NCBI GenBank assembly: GCA_016859345.1
Contig: CM029128.1
Span: 17,962,104 to 18,026,103 of the forward strand
Direction: 5' to 3'
From: Istiophorus platypterus
Taxonomy: Eukaryota > Chordata > Actinopteri > Istiophoriformes > Istiophoridae
Length of the DNA stretch: 64,000 nucleotides
Of the stretch, positions 1-13,900 are shown piece by piece (positions within the stretch are counted from its first letter, which is position 1; each line of letters starts with the position of its first letter). The notes beneath the pieces are model-generated. The model made no database searches, was not told the origin of the DNA, and worked only from the letters and a program-made list of their open reading frames with translations. The position numbers and the translations under genes were made by a program.

Positions 1-334
1 CTAGTCTGTTACATGTGCGTCATGTGGACTCTTGAATGTTATGTACATGCACATACTACTCTCTGTGCTTATTTTGGTCTGTTTTTACGCTCTCCATTTA
101 AATCTGCTGCATGAATACACTTGTTTGGAGTCGAGCAATGAATGTAATTCAAACTTAATGAAACATTTTCTACTCCAAACCCCAAATTTAATTTTTGGAA
201 TCCACAAATTAAGTATTTATGTCAGTGTAAGTGGATTAAACTGTGGTTTTGTTCTGACTCTCATCTCTGTAGTTTCAGGAATTGCAGATTTAATTACCAT
301 AGGATCAAAAAAATATTCCTTTTTAGAGTCTTAC
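1..334. other. dpysl2 intron 8, partial
   Basis: This is AT-rich intron sequence downstream of the exon 8 donor. An ORF on the opposite strand has no recognisable features. I see no gene in it. Confidence 0.7.
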
Positions 335-455
335 CCTTCTTCCGAGCCTGAGCGATGACATCGGCGGCGCTTTTGCTCATAACCTTGGTGACGTACAGAG
401 GGCAGTTGGTCTGGTTGGCCACGGTCACTGAGCGGTTCACAGCCTCCGCCTCCAC
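335..455 (-). CDS. dpysl2: dpysl2 exon 8 (last exon in window)
   Basis: The 121-nt exon has acceptor ccttcag and donor AAGG|GTAAGA, leaving one base. It encodes VEAEAVNRSVTVANQTNCPL, then YVTKVMSKSAADVIAQARKK. Exon 9 should begin with the remaining two bases of a Gly codon. No such exon is visible in bases 1-334, so the gene continues past the left edge. Confidence 0.95.
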
Positions 456-3400
456 CTGAAGGAGAAAGAGGCAGCGGGAGAACAGTAGTCTGAGTCCTTT
501 ACAACAGCCTCCATCACTGGGGAGCCGCGCTCGCTCCTTATCTCACTAGTGACCACCACATGCGTCTCACAGTCCCAGGTCAAAATGTCTTCTCCAAACT
601 CAGGTGACGATGTAAAGCATTCGGCAGGGGTGATGAACAGCTACCCGTCTGTCAGAATTTATTGAGAATTGTGGATAAGATAAATTAACATTTTAAAATC
701 CGCTGCTCCACTGTGGGCCTCTCTGGCCTGGGCAGCGCTACTTTGGGTGTGTTTTGTCCTGTGCTGGACTCGGTCTTCACACAGCCTTGACAATAACATA
801 ATATTTGAAAGCTCCAGGTCTCGTGATTAGTTCTGTTCAGGATCCCCATATTACTGCAGCAGCCGTTGACACAGAATTGGTTCAGACTTGCGGCTATGGT
901 GTTTTCAACAAAAAAAAAGGCTTTGTATTCCCTTTTTATGTCAAAAAAAGACAGACAGGGCAAAAAACATACAAGTCTACCATGTTTGTGCTTCTGTAAC
1001 TTTGGTTCCAAACAAAATAAGACTTAAAAATAAATAATAGTTAAGATAAAGAATAGCTAAAAGCATAAAGACTGTGTTTTCCTTTAAAGTTTAATTGCAT
1101 TAATCAATTTAAATAAAGCCCGACTATCCTTAAACTAAGGACTATACTTAAACAGAATAGTTTGATATTTTTGATACTACACTTTTACACTTCCTTGATA
1201 AAAGTTAGGGAGAAGATTGATAGCAATCTCTAGCTTAATAGGAAGCGACTGGAAGCAGCTTAGCTTCAGTTAGAATAAAGACTGGAAATGAGGGGAAACA
1301 CCTGGCAGCTAGTTCAAAGAAATTACTGCGCCTTGTCATTTTTCCAGTTCAGTTTATGTACAATTATACAAACATGATACAACATTTTAATAAGTGAACT
1401 GAGAGTTGCTGGTTGGGGGATTTTGTTACTTTCAGAAAGCCAGACTAGCTATTTCCCTGTTTCCAGTCTTTTCACTAAGCTCAGCTAACCAGCTGCAGGT
1501 TGTATATGTAGTTTCATAATTATTATACAAACATGAGACAAGGTATCAGTGTTCTCATCTAACTCTAAGCTAGAAAGCAAAGACATGCATCTCGCATCCA
1601 CAAGAAAAAAAAAGTTCAACACTTATGAAGACCTTGGCAACTTATTTTGACAAAAAGCAGGATGTGATTTTTCATTGATAAATGCAGCCAAAAGCTTGCA
1701 GGCAGAGCAGAGAGTGGATTCTTCATCTTGTGTGTTTTGGATTCTTTTTTTTAATTCTTTTTTAAATGTTTTTTTTCCATTTTAAGCGTGTCCCTTCATG
1801 CAGATTTTGCCAGAGGTTATAAATCACCATTTAAGGCCATTTGTTGCTCAGTAATGAAAATCAATCCAGGTTTTTTTTTACCTCACTTTATATTAGATCA
1901 TAGTAGACTTTTCTGCAAAACACACAGCTACAATATGTCACACTTCAAATTTTCTTCTCTATTTTGATTCCACATCTGACCGTTCACAAGTAATGTCACA
2001 ACCTTGTGTAGCGCGAAAAAGGGTTTTTCGCATACAAAACTTGGAGAGGAAATGATTCCTCACTGCACATAGAACCACACAATCCTAAACTCTGTCTCAC
2101 CTCCTCAGGATGGCTCAGCACATGTCCCTCAGGTCCAGTGATCCCCTGCTCCAGGATCCTGCGCTGCTCCTGAATACACACAGGCAGGCACACACAGATA
2201 AAACACACACAAACAAAACACCATGGAAATGCAAGATGTTGAGTCATGTGCAGGTGCACATGTTCCTCATGACCAGCCTTGGCCGTGAGAAACAAAGCCT
2301 GGCCATGACTTCCATGAATATTCATCTGTTGGCTATTAGGGGCTCTGTATTGAATATTTCATCAAGACTGTGAAGAGAATGATGTGTCAAAGCTTTGACA
2401 GGGTTTTAAAAAGCACAGAGAAGCTGTCGGCCTTTGTGTGCAATGAGACACTCAAGGCTCAAGGCTTCATATTCTCCTTTTGATGCATGTTTTAGGGGGG
2501 AACATCCAGTGGAAAAGTCAGGTGTCTATCCATCTCCAGATCTCCGCTCGTTACAGACTGAAAGTGTAAGTACCTCGGCTACGATGTCTCCGTTCTCAGC
2601 GTGCACCTGGGCGATGGCTCCCAGATCACGGATCACACTGAACACCTCGTACACCTGCAGCACAGAGACACTGTTGTGATCTTGGATGCGCAAATGCAAC
2701 TTTTTTATTGACAATACATATGTCTCAAGCTACTTGCCTCGTGGATAATGACTGAGCTTTGGTTTGGAAAAAAAAAACAAAACAAAACACATAACATAGT
2801 TTTTTTTTTCTTTGATTTCTGATGTGTTGTGTATGACTGATGTACAAAAGTGCTTACAGTCTTAATGTCTTTCGGCTGGATGAATACTTGACAACTTAGA
2901 ACGAAGGTCTACAGAATATCTAGTCTTACCTAGATCGTGACTAGATGTCACAATATGGTCATATTGGTAGTTTTCAGTATTCAATGATGGACATTACAAT
3001 GAGATCTACTGTACTGACACTAAATTTCAATTTACTTTGAGATGTTGAGCCCCAAGATGGTGTAAAATCAAACATACAACAATAACAACCTTGATGACTT
3101 CAAATCTGGGGTGAAATAAAACATTCGTCCAGGATTTCAAACATTATGTGAGTTTCCCACACTCTGATTGTTATACAAACTGAAGGAAAATGACGTTTTA
3201 AATGAGTAATTTTCTCCCGGCAGCCAAACATGCGGCAATAAAGAGCCATCAAAGTTTGACATGGGAAGAGAAACATGATAAACTCTGGCTGGACTGGCCT
3301 GCAAAAATTCCTCATGCAGGTGCAAAGACCAACACAGATCCGTTTAAAAACAGCTTTTGAGTGGGATTAATTCATTTTAAGCATGAGTCAGAGAGGACAC

Positions 3401-4878
3401 TTGGAGATTGAGATGTGGCCTTCGGTCTCACAAGAGAAATATAGAGATAGGCAGCATAAAATGACGCCTCGCCAAGACAAACAGGTTCCAACTGGAACTG
3501 AAAGTGTAAGACAAGTGCAAGAGCCATGACCGAAACTGAGATATGAGTTTTCTGATGTTATAATGCCAGACTTATTGTAGGATTGCAGACCAGTCAAGAT
3601 ATTACTTGATGTCACTGAAGAGTGTGTTGCCAGATAAAGCAGATACTAATATAAATGACATGAACATTTATCCTTTTTTTGTTTTACCACCGTAACACTT
3701 CTGGCTGAGCTCTCAGTCTGGAATAATAAACAAGTTATGAATTTATGTTGGCTAGTCCAACAAATGCTGTGGTGAAATGAATGTCACATCCCATTTAATG
3801 CTGATGCCCATGAAAGTAATTGCAATGTGTATAGAATTATGTGCAGCAGCAAGTTTCGTGTTAAAGGATAATTCCACTTTAATTAGATTTAGATTAGGAG
3901 AAGCTGCACCTCAACAAGACCAGTTGCTGTTGTAAAGTCTCCTCTGTGTCTCTATAACACAGAGCATGACGATAGAAATGACAACGAAAAGAGGAGAAGC
4001 CCCACCTGAGCGTCAGTAAGCTGGAAAATGTCTTTGTAAGCCAGGTAGACCAGGAACGAGTTGACACCTAAAAAAATAAAAGATTTCAATTTAAAAACCA
4101 AAAGGGAAAAGCAAATTTAAAGCAGGAAGCAAAAGGATTTTTTTAACCCGACTGTAAAGTCACGATAACAGATTAACTGAAAAAGATATAGCATTTTTTA
4201 CAAAAATTTGATTGAGTTGTGGTTGTATGATGATCTCAAAATGTGCTGTAACTGCTGTGCTTATTGACCAAATCTCTAAAGTGGGACTGCAACAGAAAAA
4301 AACCTCCCATCCAGTTGTAAAAAGGAAAACTTGTGTAAGGTGTAACGTTGCTACTCGCTGTTGTCTTTGTATTGTTGGGTGTAGTGAACATGGCAGCCTC
4401 TAGAGGCCGCTAGTGGCAATCTTTAGTCTTGTTTCGCTCTTGCTCTGCTGTTTCTTCTCCTAAAATTGATATGAAAACAGGTTCTTAAACATAAGTGTGT
4501 CGTGAAATTTGCTGCAAACAGGTTACATGACTAATGGGAACTGATACTGAAAATTTTCAAAAATCTGTTGCAGCGTGGACAAAGTGTCCGAGGTTGTATT
4601 TAAAGCAGCTTTAATCATTTTTATTTGTTATAAATTCATGACACAAACATATTTAAAATATTAATCTGAGAAATTCTAGTGTGACGTTGCTTTGGGTGTG
4701 GTCGCACCGTGATCCTTCACGAGCGTCTCCATCTCCTCCTGGAGGCCCTTGTGCCACTCGGTGATGTCAACGTGCAGCGAGTAGTCGCAGCAGGACTTGC
4801 TGTCGGCCCATTCGCGCCACTGCTCAAAGGCTGAGATGAGGCTGACGCCAGGCTCAGGTACCACGTGGTCAACTGGAC

Positions 4879-4915
<37 letters not shown>

Positions 4916-7900
4916 TAACTCAAATGAACTGTCAAACACAATCACAGTTACTCAGATCCTCTGATCTTATATTTTTATTCTATCATTATACTGTTATCGA
5001 GATCTATTGATGTTGAGACTAGTCCCAATTAAGATTGATTCACGCCTGGCAGACGAGTGTGTTCCACGTTTGTCTCAAGCGACTTCTATTGATCCTTGAG
5101 AGTAACCAGATACATGACTCCTGTCCCTATTTAAACCACTATTTATTATTGTTTCCACCTGTCAAAGACAAATTTATATTGGCTCAAGATTTTACATCTG
5201 GCAGATGTTACTTTTCAGAGTTTTCAGACCGGACACACTGGCTCATATCTGCTTAAGCAGAGGACCCAGTTGCATTAAATAGTGCAGTCAGGACAGCATG
5301 TGTGCTCACATAGTGACTGCAACTAACATTTACTCTGATTAAATTAATCTGACAACTGTCAACTTGAAACAACTGATTAATAATTTAGTCTGTAAAATGA
5401 CAGGAAATGGTTTAAAGTGCCTCTCACAGTTTCCCAAAGCTTTTATTGTGTTCTTTTTTATGGACTGACAAATCAGTTAATCATTTCAACACTTGTGACC
5501 ACATGTTATCCTACATGTGGTCACAAGTGTCTCATCAGATGATGATCAGATGATTTTCAGCTATGATTGGACATTCTCTGATTCTCTGTCACTATCTATT
5601 TGTTGGTGCAAACAAATCCGTCTACTTGTGATGTGAACTCAGCGGACATTCCAATCACCGGGCTGCCAAACACTGGGTCCCGGCCCCGGACCCGTCTGAG
5701 CCTGCAGCACTCAGCATTTAGCCTGATGTGACCAGAAGACAGGACAGTCAAGGGAGTGTTTTTTCAACTGTGAGGGAGAGGAGGGTGTAGCTGCTGAGTG
5801 CGAGGGGGCAGCCAGTGTGTAAATTAGAGGATGTTTTCATTTAGTTTTGTTATCTTTTTACATCTAAACTCAGAACTGATACTCTAATACAGAGACACCC
5901 ATGTCAAAACATAGGAAAAAGAAAACAACACAAAGAAAAAACAGGGCTGAGATTTGCATTAAATGTTATGAAAAAGTAAATAGAGATATGAGAACAAGAA
6001 GTCTATAATATAGTTTTTAAAAGGTCAGCAATCAGTCAGCAGTATTTGTGTGTCCTAAGGGAAAGTAATTTACTTCCTGGCTCAGTCTGAACTGCAGTCA
6101 GCACCTCGTGGCTCTGAGTCCTCAGAGAAGATGAACAGTTTTTATATTTTGCTCGGCCATGAACTGGCCTGGCGCCCGTCCTGTTCTCATTAATATTTTT
6201 TTAATTAAAGTCAATCAGTGAGTAAAGGATCACGGGGGGGGATGACACTCTACAGCTGGGATTCTCTAACAGGAAAGAGAGAAATGATTAATCAGTGACA
6301 ACGGGATCCTTCTGGTTGGCGACTTACTGATCATGGTGGTGCCTCCAGCCAGCGCGGCCTTGGTCCCCTGGTAGAAGTCGTCTGCAGATGTCATACCTCG
6401 ATCGGGCATCTGGAAACGCGTGTGCACGTCGATGCCGCCCGGCATCAACATGCGGCCGTGGGCATCGATGGTTTTTACCCCGCCGGGCACGATGAGGTTT
6501 TCCCCAATTTGCCTGAAAATAACAAGGTAATCCATCATTAAAAGAAGACAAAAAGTGTAGATATCTTAAAAAGATATTCTTTGCCTATTATTTAATGTTT
6601 TTAAAGTTTTTTATGTATCAGTGGTCTCTTGAAAAGTTAAAATATTAGCAGAATAATGATGCATTTTATGTTAATTTTATCCTTAAAGAGAGGAGTGTTT
6701 TTCTTCTCTTTTTCTAGAATTTATGGATTTTTATTTGTTTTTATGAGTTTTTATTTATCTATTGTTGTATTGCTGCCCAGTGCAGCATTTCACACCATTG
6801 TGTTTTTACAACTCACTTCTCCACAGAGAGGGATACTGGGTTATCGCAGGCAAACCTTTTGGCCTAAGAACCAAATTTTTGTCATGTCTCCACTAACTGA
6901 CTGTATAGAAGCAGTACTTGCACTTTTTGTACTTTTTTGTTTTTACTTTAAGACAAACTGTGTTTATGTTCTTTTCTTTCTGCTGTGGTTATAGTGCATG
7001 GGGCTTTAGCACTTGGACACTGGCTGGATTAACTGCCAGTCATGGGTCCATTATCCAATAGACCTGAAATCATGTCAGACCAATTATCCAATAACAATTG
7101 TACACCTATTCTAGGCTGACAATGCAGTGTTTGCCTTCCATCTTTACCATCTTTAAAGGGAAACATATTAAAGGCATCAAATCAAGTGTTCTCCAGCCAA
7201 TTTTTTTCCTTTAAAGTTTGCTGTCCTTCTGTTGTGCAGTTCCTGATTCAGCTGCATACAATTGAAGGATGCACGAGGAACCCCTTTCCAAAAAAGAATC
7301 CAATTTTAAGGCCCATTTAGGAGCAAATTTTCATTTAAGTGCCCAGAAAATAGAAATTCAGACATTTATCTTTCCATAACAACTGGCAAAAGTTACTTTG
7401 CTGAGGAGGAATGAATGATACAATTAAAAAGCCCAGGAGGTCGACTCGATAGACCTTGAAGTGAGATCATCCAGCTCCATATTCTGTGGTCTTATATCCT
7501 TGTAGTTTGTGTAACTACTTACACACTGAAATAAATTCTAACTTCAATAGACTTTTATGGGGCTGCACTGCAGTATGCTGAAGATGCAGACTGATTGCTT
7601 GTTTTTAGTTAGCATGTAATGGCACTGTAGACGAAACTGTTGTTTTCAGTCTTATTTTTTTATGTTTGCATCGTACTAACAGAGACTCATGGACCAATTA
7701 TAACATCGTAAACATAATAATAGGAGGGTTTTTATTCCGTTGTCTTGTCAGCAGCTTGAAGAAAAACATGTTAACTTACTTTATGACTCCATCCTCCATA
7801 TAGATGTCAGCACAGAAGGACTGGTCATCGTTCACGATCTTCGCTCCTTTGATCAGGAGACGGTCGCTCTGGAAAACAATGAAGACGATTAGTTCCTGCA

Positions 7901-10900
7901 CATTAAAATATTTCATCAGGAGAAGCTCAAGAAAAGCTGTGGGAACCAGACGCTGCAGGTCTGAACAAATACAGATCATTCTGGGATTTTATAGACGCCT
8001 ATAAAAATACTCTTATAAAGCAGGGTATCCGATTTGGCTCAGTTGCATGTGGGATCAAGTGAATTTGAAGAAAGGCATTTTTGGAAAATGTCAAATAAAG
8101 CAGTGGATTGGCACAAATATAAAAACTCCAAACCTGTCTAATTTACAAATCAGTCTCTGCTTGGCCTTTTTAGGATGTATTCTGATAAGGAACACATGGC
8201 TGAGTAAGGTCTTTCCAATGATACTGGCTCTCTTCTTCTGCACATACTTAAAACACTCTTAATACTAAGTGCTCTAATACGTGGACAGAGGGGGTGGAGC
8301 ACGGGGGCACGCAATGACACAGAGAACAAAGAGCTCGGATATTTAGATGAGTACCAGGTTTAAGTGTGGATTTTTCAACAATGACTGTGTTTATAACGTC
8401 GGGAGGAAATTAGACAAAGAGAGGGATTAAAAGGATGCAGTGAGAGAGGAGGGAGGAGAGCGAAGGGGAGGAGAGGAGCTAAATGACAAGAAAGAAAGAA
8501 GAGATAAAGTAGAGACATGGAGGATGATCTGAGAAGGAGTCTGGAATGAAGACAGCCTGGGTGTATTAAGGCAGAAGTGGAGACTACGTAATCACACACA
8601 CTCCCACACAACCACGGTGTCCGACTGACCCTGCAGTCCACCGCTGGCCTCCTTAAAAAGGCATCAGACTTTTGAGCCTTAGTTGATTTTTCTCCTATTT
8701 TCATATTCGGACGCTAAGTATGTGGCTAACTTAGCTTAGCACAAAGACTGGAAACGGGAGCAGCTAGCCTGGCCCTGTCTGATGATAGCAAAATCTGCCT
8801 ACTAGTGGAAAACTACTTAGATCACCAGAGGCTCCAGGACTTTACTGGTTAACTCTGTGCTACATAAACCCCATAAAGCAGCTGTGTTTTTTACACTTTG
8901 GATTTTCCATAAATTAAACGGACAAGAGCTTAAGAGCTGCCAGTAGGCTGACTGTTATCTCAAGACAGAGCCAGGCTAGTGGTTTCCCTCCGTCTCCAGT
9001 CTCTTGTGCTAGGCTAAAATAGCAAGCCGATGGAGGTAGCTTCACATATACGAGTCACAAGACTGGAGGAGGCAGGAGGCACCTATACCAGTTATAGATG
9101 GAGTGTACATTGAGACAATTTAATTATAAATTTTGACATGAATAACAATAAAGCATCTTTCTTAATTTGAGTTTATATTTTTTAAATCATGTTTTCCATT
9201 TCCTATCTTTGGGGAGTTTGCAGCGTCGACTTTATGAAAGACTGAGTATATAACCAAGGTGCCGTTCTCATGCAGCTATTTAAAATGTAAATAACCATGA
9301 ACTGTAACAGAATCAGGGGAAGAATTCAGTGGTACAACAATAAAGACAGCAGCCCGTCTCCAGACACACCCCTCCGTCCCCTTCTTGTGTTTGAACCATT
9401 GTAGTGACTGACTGAGAGGACCAATCAGAGCGTGCACCATGTAATCAATCATAGATGCTTTCTGCTGCTGTGCCACTTGGTGGTGGCGGCGGCGGTGGTG
9501 GTGGTGGGGGGTGTCTACCATCTCCACAGCCTTCCACCCTGAGCCCCTACACCCCTGTCCCTCCCTCGTGTCACCCCAGCAGCTTGGGTCCTTGGTCCAA
9601 AAAGGGAGTGGCAGCTCCAGTCACAGGGAACTCCAGCATCCCCGGGCTAACAAAGGCCGCCCTGTGTGAGCCGCTGCCGCTAGCTGCCGCCTGGCCAGCA
9701 GCTCCGGCCCCGAGCACAACTGCCGCTCTGCGAAAGAGCCCCGCCCTGCATCTGATACGGATACAACTCTGCATTGAAGGTCTCAGCTCGTTGAAACTGG
9801 CTTAATGTTTTTTTTTTTCTTTCATTTTCAAGACTCCTATTTCTATAATCAGGGTGCTGATGTGGGACAAAATAATCTTTTTTTTTATCGCTGCATAACC
9901 AGGAGCAGGTGAAATTGTTTTTTCTGTACACGATGAAAAATCTGCTGCACATATACAGTAGCCAGGCCAACATATGACATGACACCTTTTTGTCTGATTC
10001 TTCTCTGTTTTAGGTGTTTCTATTCATTTTCTTTTTTTTTTTTTACATGAGCCTTATGGTTTGCTGCTTCTCACATATAAGGATTCCCTGCTTTATATTC
10101 CCTCTTATATTGAATTAAACTTGGCCCTTTTTCACTATATTGAGACATTATAGTATAAACAATCATTCAGAAAAAATGACAGATTAGTAACAGTAACTGA
10201 GTTGCTGGAAAATCCTAAAATAGTATTCAACCTACTGAGCTTTATATTTCTAAAACACTGTCCGACTCCTAATGGATGCGGCAGACCCAGATATACTGTC
10301 TTTTTTTTATTTCTCTTCCTTCTCTTCCCACAACACCCACAATCTTGTATGTATTTCATAAGGCTTTATGAAATACATACAGTTTACATTGTCTATGGCA
10401 TGTATGCATGCCATAGACAACCTTAAAGTAGACACACACTTGAGGACTTCAGCTGGTTGCAGCCGGTCTAGAAAATGCTCTGCAGTTGTCATCTGAAAGG
10501 TGTGGCGTTGCTCTGACAGCGCTGATGGAACCAATGCAAATAGATCATGTGGTAATCTTCGATGTATGCAGGGCAGACTTGCTGTGGTGGAGCCACTGGC
10601 TTCGCTCCAGCGCTCTGCTGCTCCAGCTTTCATCCCAACAACTGCTTTGAAATATGCCGTTACATCATGTGCCTCATCATGACTGTCATTATCACATTAC
10701 TCACTGGAGTTCGCCAACAGACTACAGTTCTCAAGTCAACTCTCCCATTTTCACATAGACTCAAAGTCTTGCAAGCCAAGGCTGAAAAGGGAAAATTATC
10801 TTTTCAGAGACACTCATTTGTGATCCCTAGAGTAGGGCTGGTTTTGGGTGTTACTCAGTGAGAAAAAATCCCACTAAAAAGGTGTTGTTTTTTTTTTGTC

Positions 10901-13900
10901 TTACAAGGTTCAGTTTCAGAGTTTCAGCTGCAGCATGCTTAAAAAAGTAACTTTGAATTCAGACTCATACGGTACCATCTAATCGTTTCAGAGCTAATTG
11001 GGGCTGGAGAATCTATCTGATTGTACTGGATCCCTGCCAAACATGACAGTGACCTTTTCATCATGGGAACCTCTTCCAGCCTCACAAACAGGATGTGGAC
11101 GTGGCTCAATGGGTCCTCTGTTGCTATAGAGCCGTGTTTTCATTCCAGGCTATAAAACTTAATCTGGCTAATGTACAGTATATGCCATGGAGGCAGAATG
11201 CAGTCCGGTGAGCTTAAAATAAGGAGCAACTGTTTTCACACACACTGTACAATGGATCCTTCATTGATTCTTGTGTTGAAAGACAAAACTGTCCTTTACC
11301 CTTAATATCAACTCCCTTCATCTGCTTTTCCTTTGGGCATGTAGAAACATCAGGGGGATGCTGCATGCATGACTTCAAGGAAAAGTGTGGAGTGGAAATA
11401 AATGAATCTATTTTATGCGTGAGCAATAAAAAAAGTTTATCAAGTTAACTCTGACAGCTTAACTCAAATCTTCATAATGTTTTAATAAGATAATAAAATT
11501 GTTTCATAAACAACATTCAATTTAATTTCTTTTGTTGCTAATGTCACTGTTGAGTAAAAGTCAGAGAACTGCTCTTCTAATCCTTCCTGAAATCCTTAAA
11601 CAACAAATGATTTTTTTTTTTTTTACCACTTGGGGGCAGCACAATGGGCAAAAACACAACACTGACATTAGATCCCCCTTAAAAATTTATTAGATTACAG
11701 TGTTGTGCAAGCAATTGCAAATTTAAACTTCACCGCCTTATTGCTAATTTTCTCTTGTTTGGTGCCAGGTAGGAAATGGGGTTATACGAGCTTTTTCACT
11801 GAAAACAGCAACATGCTGCAGCTGGGGGGATCAGTGATGAGAGCCGTGAGAGTGAACCGCAACAGTAAAGCTGAGGACTGTAAAACCAAAACAAAGCGAC
11901 GAGCTCAAAATCGCTCAAATGCTTCCTAGAGCTGAGGAGACCTGCAAATTGAGGTGACAATTCTCTGTGGGTTCATCCTTACAAGTAACCCCTTTCACAT
12001 TGTACATCATCCTCTGACGCACTGTTAGTATAAAAATATTGATCATAGCAGCTTTAAACTAACATGTTTATAGCATTAGTACTAATGCTGAGGGCTGCTT
12101 GGCGTGAAAGAAACCGACCAGTGATAATGGAGGCTGGGAATATTGATTATTCCTCTATTACAGCCATTCAGATCAATCTGTTGTATCATGTGGTTCCTGT
12201 AGGCTCTAATTATTCAAACATGCACAAATAAAGCCACAGAAAACATGGATTAAAAACTAAAACACTCCGCAAGGAGAAAAGAGAGACGCCTGGTGACAGA
12301 GAGGACAGAGTTTTGTAAAATCAGAACAAAATCAGCTCCAGCGCTCTGACAACGTCTGCCAGTGTTAGATGTAACCCAGCAACGCGGTGTGTTGTTCTCC
12401 AAATGGAAAATATCCTGGGAACATTTGTGAAGTCAGGTGGAGAATGTTGCCAGGTCAGACATTCAGCACTATGAGTTATGTTGGTCCTGGATTATTCAAA
12501 AACGAGCCTGCTCCCAAAATCATCTCCGTACGTGTTCAGACAACTGCTGTCAAAACACATGTTCAACTTTTTTTTCTTTTTTTTTTTTTTTTATACACTT
12601 GCACTATCAAAATAACTGTGAAAACAGGAATTAGTTATGTTCCCAAGGGAAAAATATCTAACCGGCCTGGAAAAAATACAGCATAAACTGGATACAAACA
12701 TATATCTGAACATGGATTGTTTTGGTTATGTTTATAAAACAGATATTGTCAGTTTTGTGTAGATTTTAAATTCTTTTATTGGTTCACACCACCAGAGAAA
12801 AATCATAGTTATAGGCTAGAGGGGGTGAAGATATTCTTTGATTCCTAAAAATTCACCTAAAAAATCTTCTAGATTATGACATGTACTTAATCGATTTGAA
12901 TTCTCTTGAACTATAGACTATACCCCCAGATTTTCTCTTTAACAATGAAAAATACACCTCAGAACCAGTCTTTGACAGAAATACTAGCTTAGATAATCAT
13001 TTTTACTTAAGTTTTCACCTAAATTTTCTCTTTATCATTGAAAATCCCCTTAAAATCTGTTTCATGATGAAAAGACCCTTCAATGATCTTTTTGACTATT
13101 AAAAATTCCCTTACATTTTCTTCCTTTGCCTATGAAAAGCTGATATAAAATCTCTCTTTGACTGAAAGATGCTCCTAAATTGTCTTTTTGATCAAAAAAA
13201 CTTCCCTTACATTCTCTCTTTGACTACATTGACTTTAATTCTCTCATGAGATGTTCTCTACAACTTAAAAATTCCCTTAAATTCAGTCATTTACTGCTTT
13301 AAAAAAAGAATCAATCAAATTGTACATCTGACTTTTGTATATTAATTTCAGTTGTGCCTGAAACTCTAAAAGGTCGACTCAGTGACCTGTCCCTGCAGTG
13401 TCTGGATAACATAGTGCAGCCGGAGGCACTACGATCCTGTTACAGACTTTACGCCACAGTGTTCTCTTTGTTCAGGTGCTGATTAATGAAAACGTTCACT
13501 TTCTGTGCAACCACAGACAAACACGCAGACACAAACACTGCGTATTTCCCCTGACTTTATGAATGGGGGGATTTCGGGATGGTGCTGAGTGTGAGTGAGG
13601 CTGAGGCGGCGGCAGGTGATTTGGACCCCAGCGCGCTGAGCGATTCGTGAACAGACAGCGCCCCAGGCTGCCGTGCTCTGTGTGATAACAGCATGAACGG
13701 GCTGAAGCCACCTCCGAGGTAACTACACACACACTGAGCTGCCACCGGGGGCAACTGTTGTAAAACAGGTACACTAGCAGACTGCCTAATGATCTCTCAT
13801 CCTCTGAGGACTGTAGAGACTTTAATCCAGGACAGTCTTATTATAGCCTTAGTCTATTTTTATCCTCCTTTAACTTTGTATTTTGTGCCACTTTTAGTTT

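Noticed and set aside
9455..9805. Pro/Gly-rich plus-strand ORF in dpysl2 intron 1
   Set aside because: It is driven by a GGT/GGC repeat and has no family resemblance or splice-site support.
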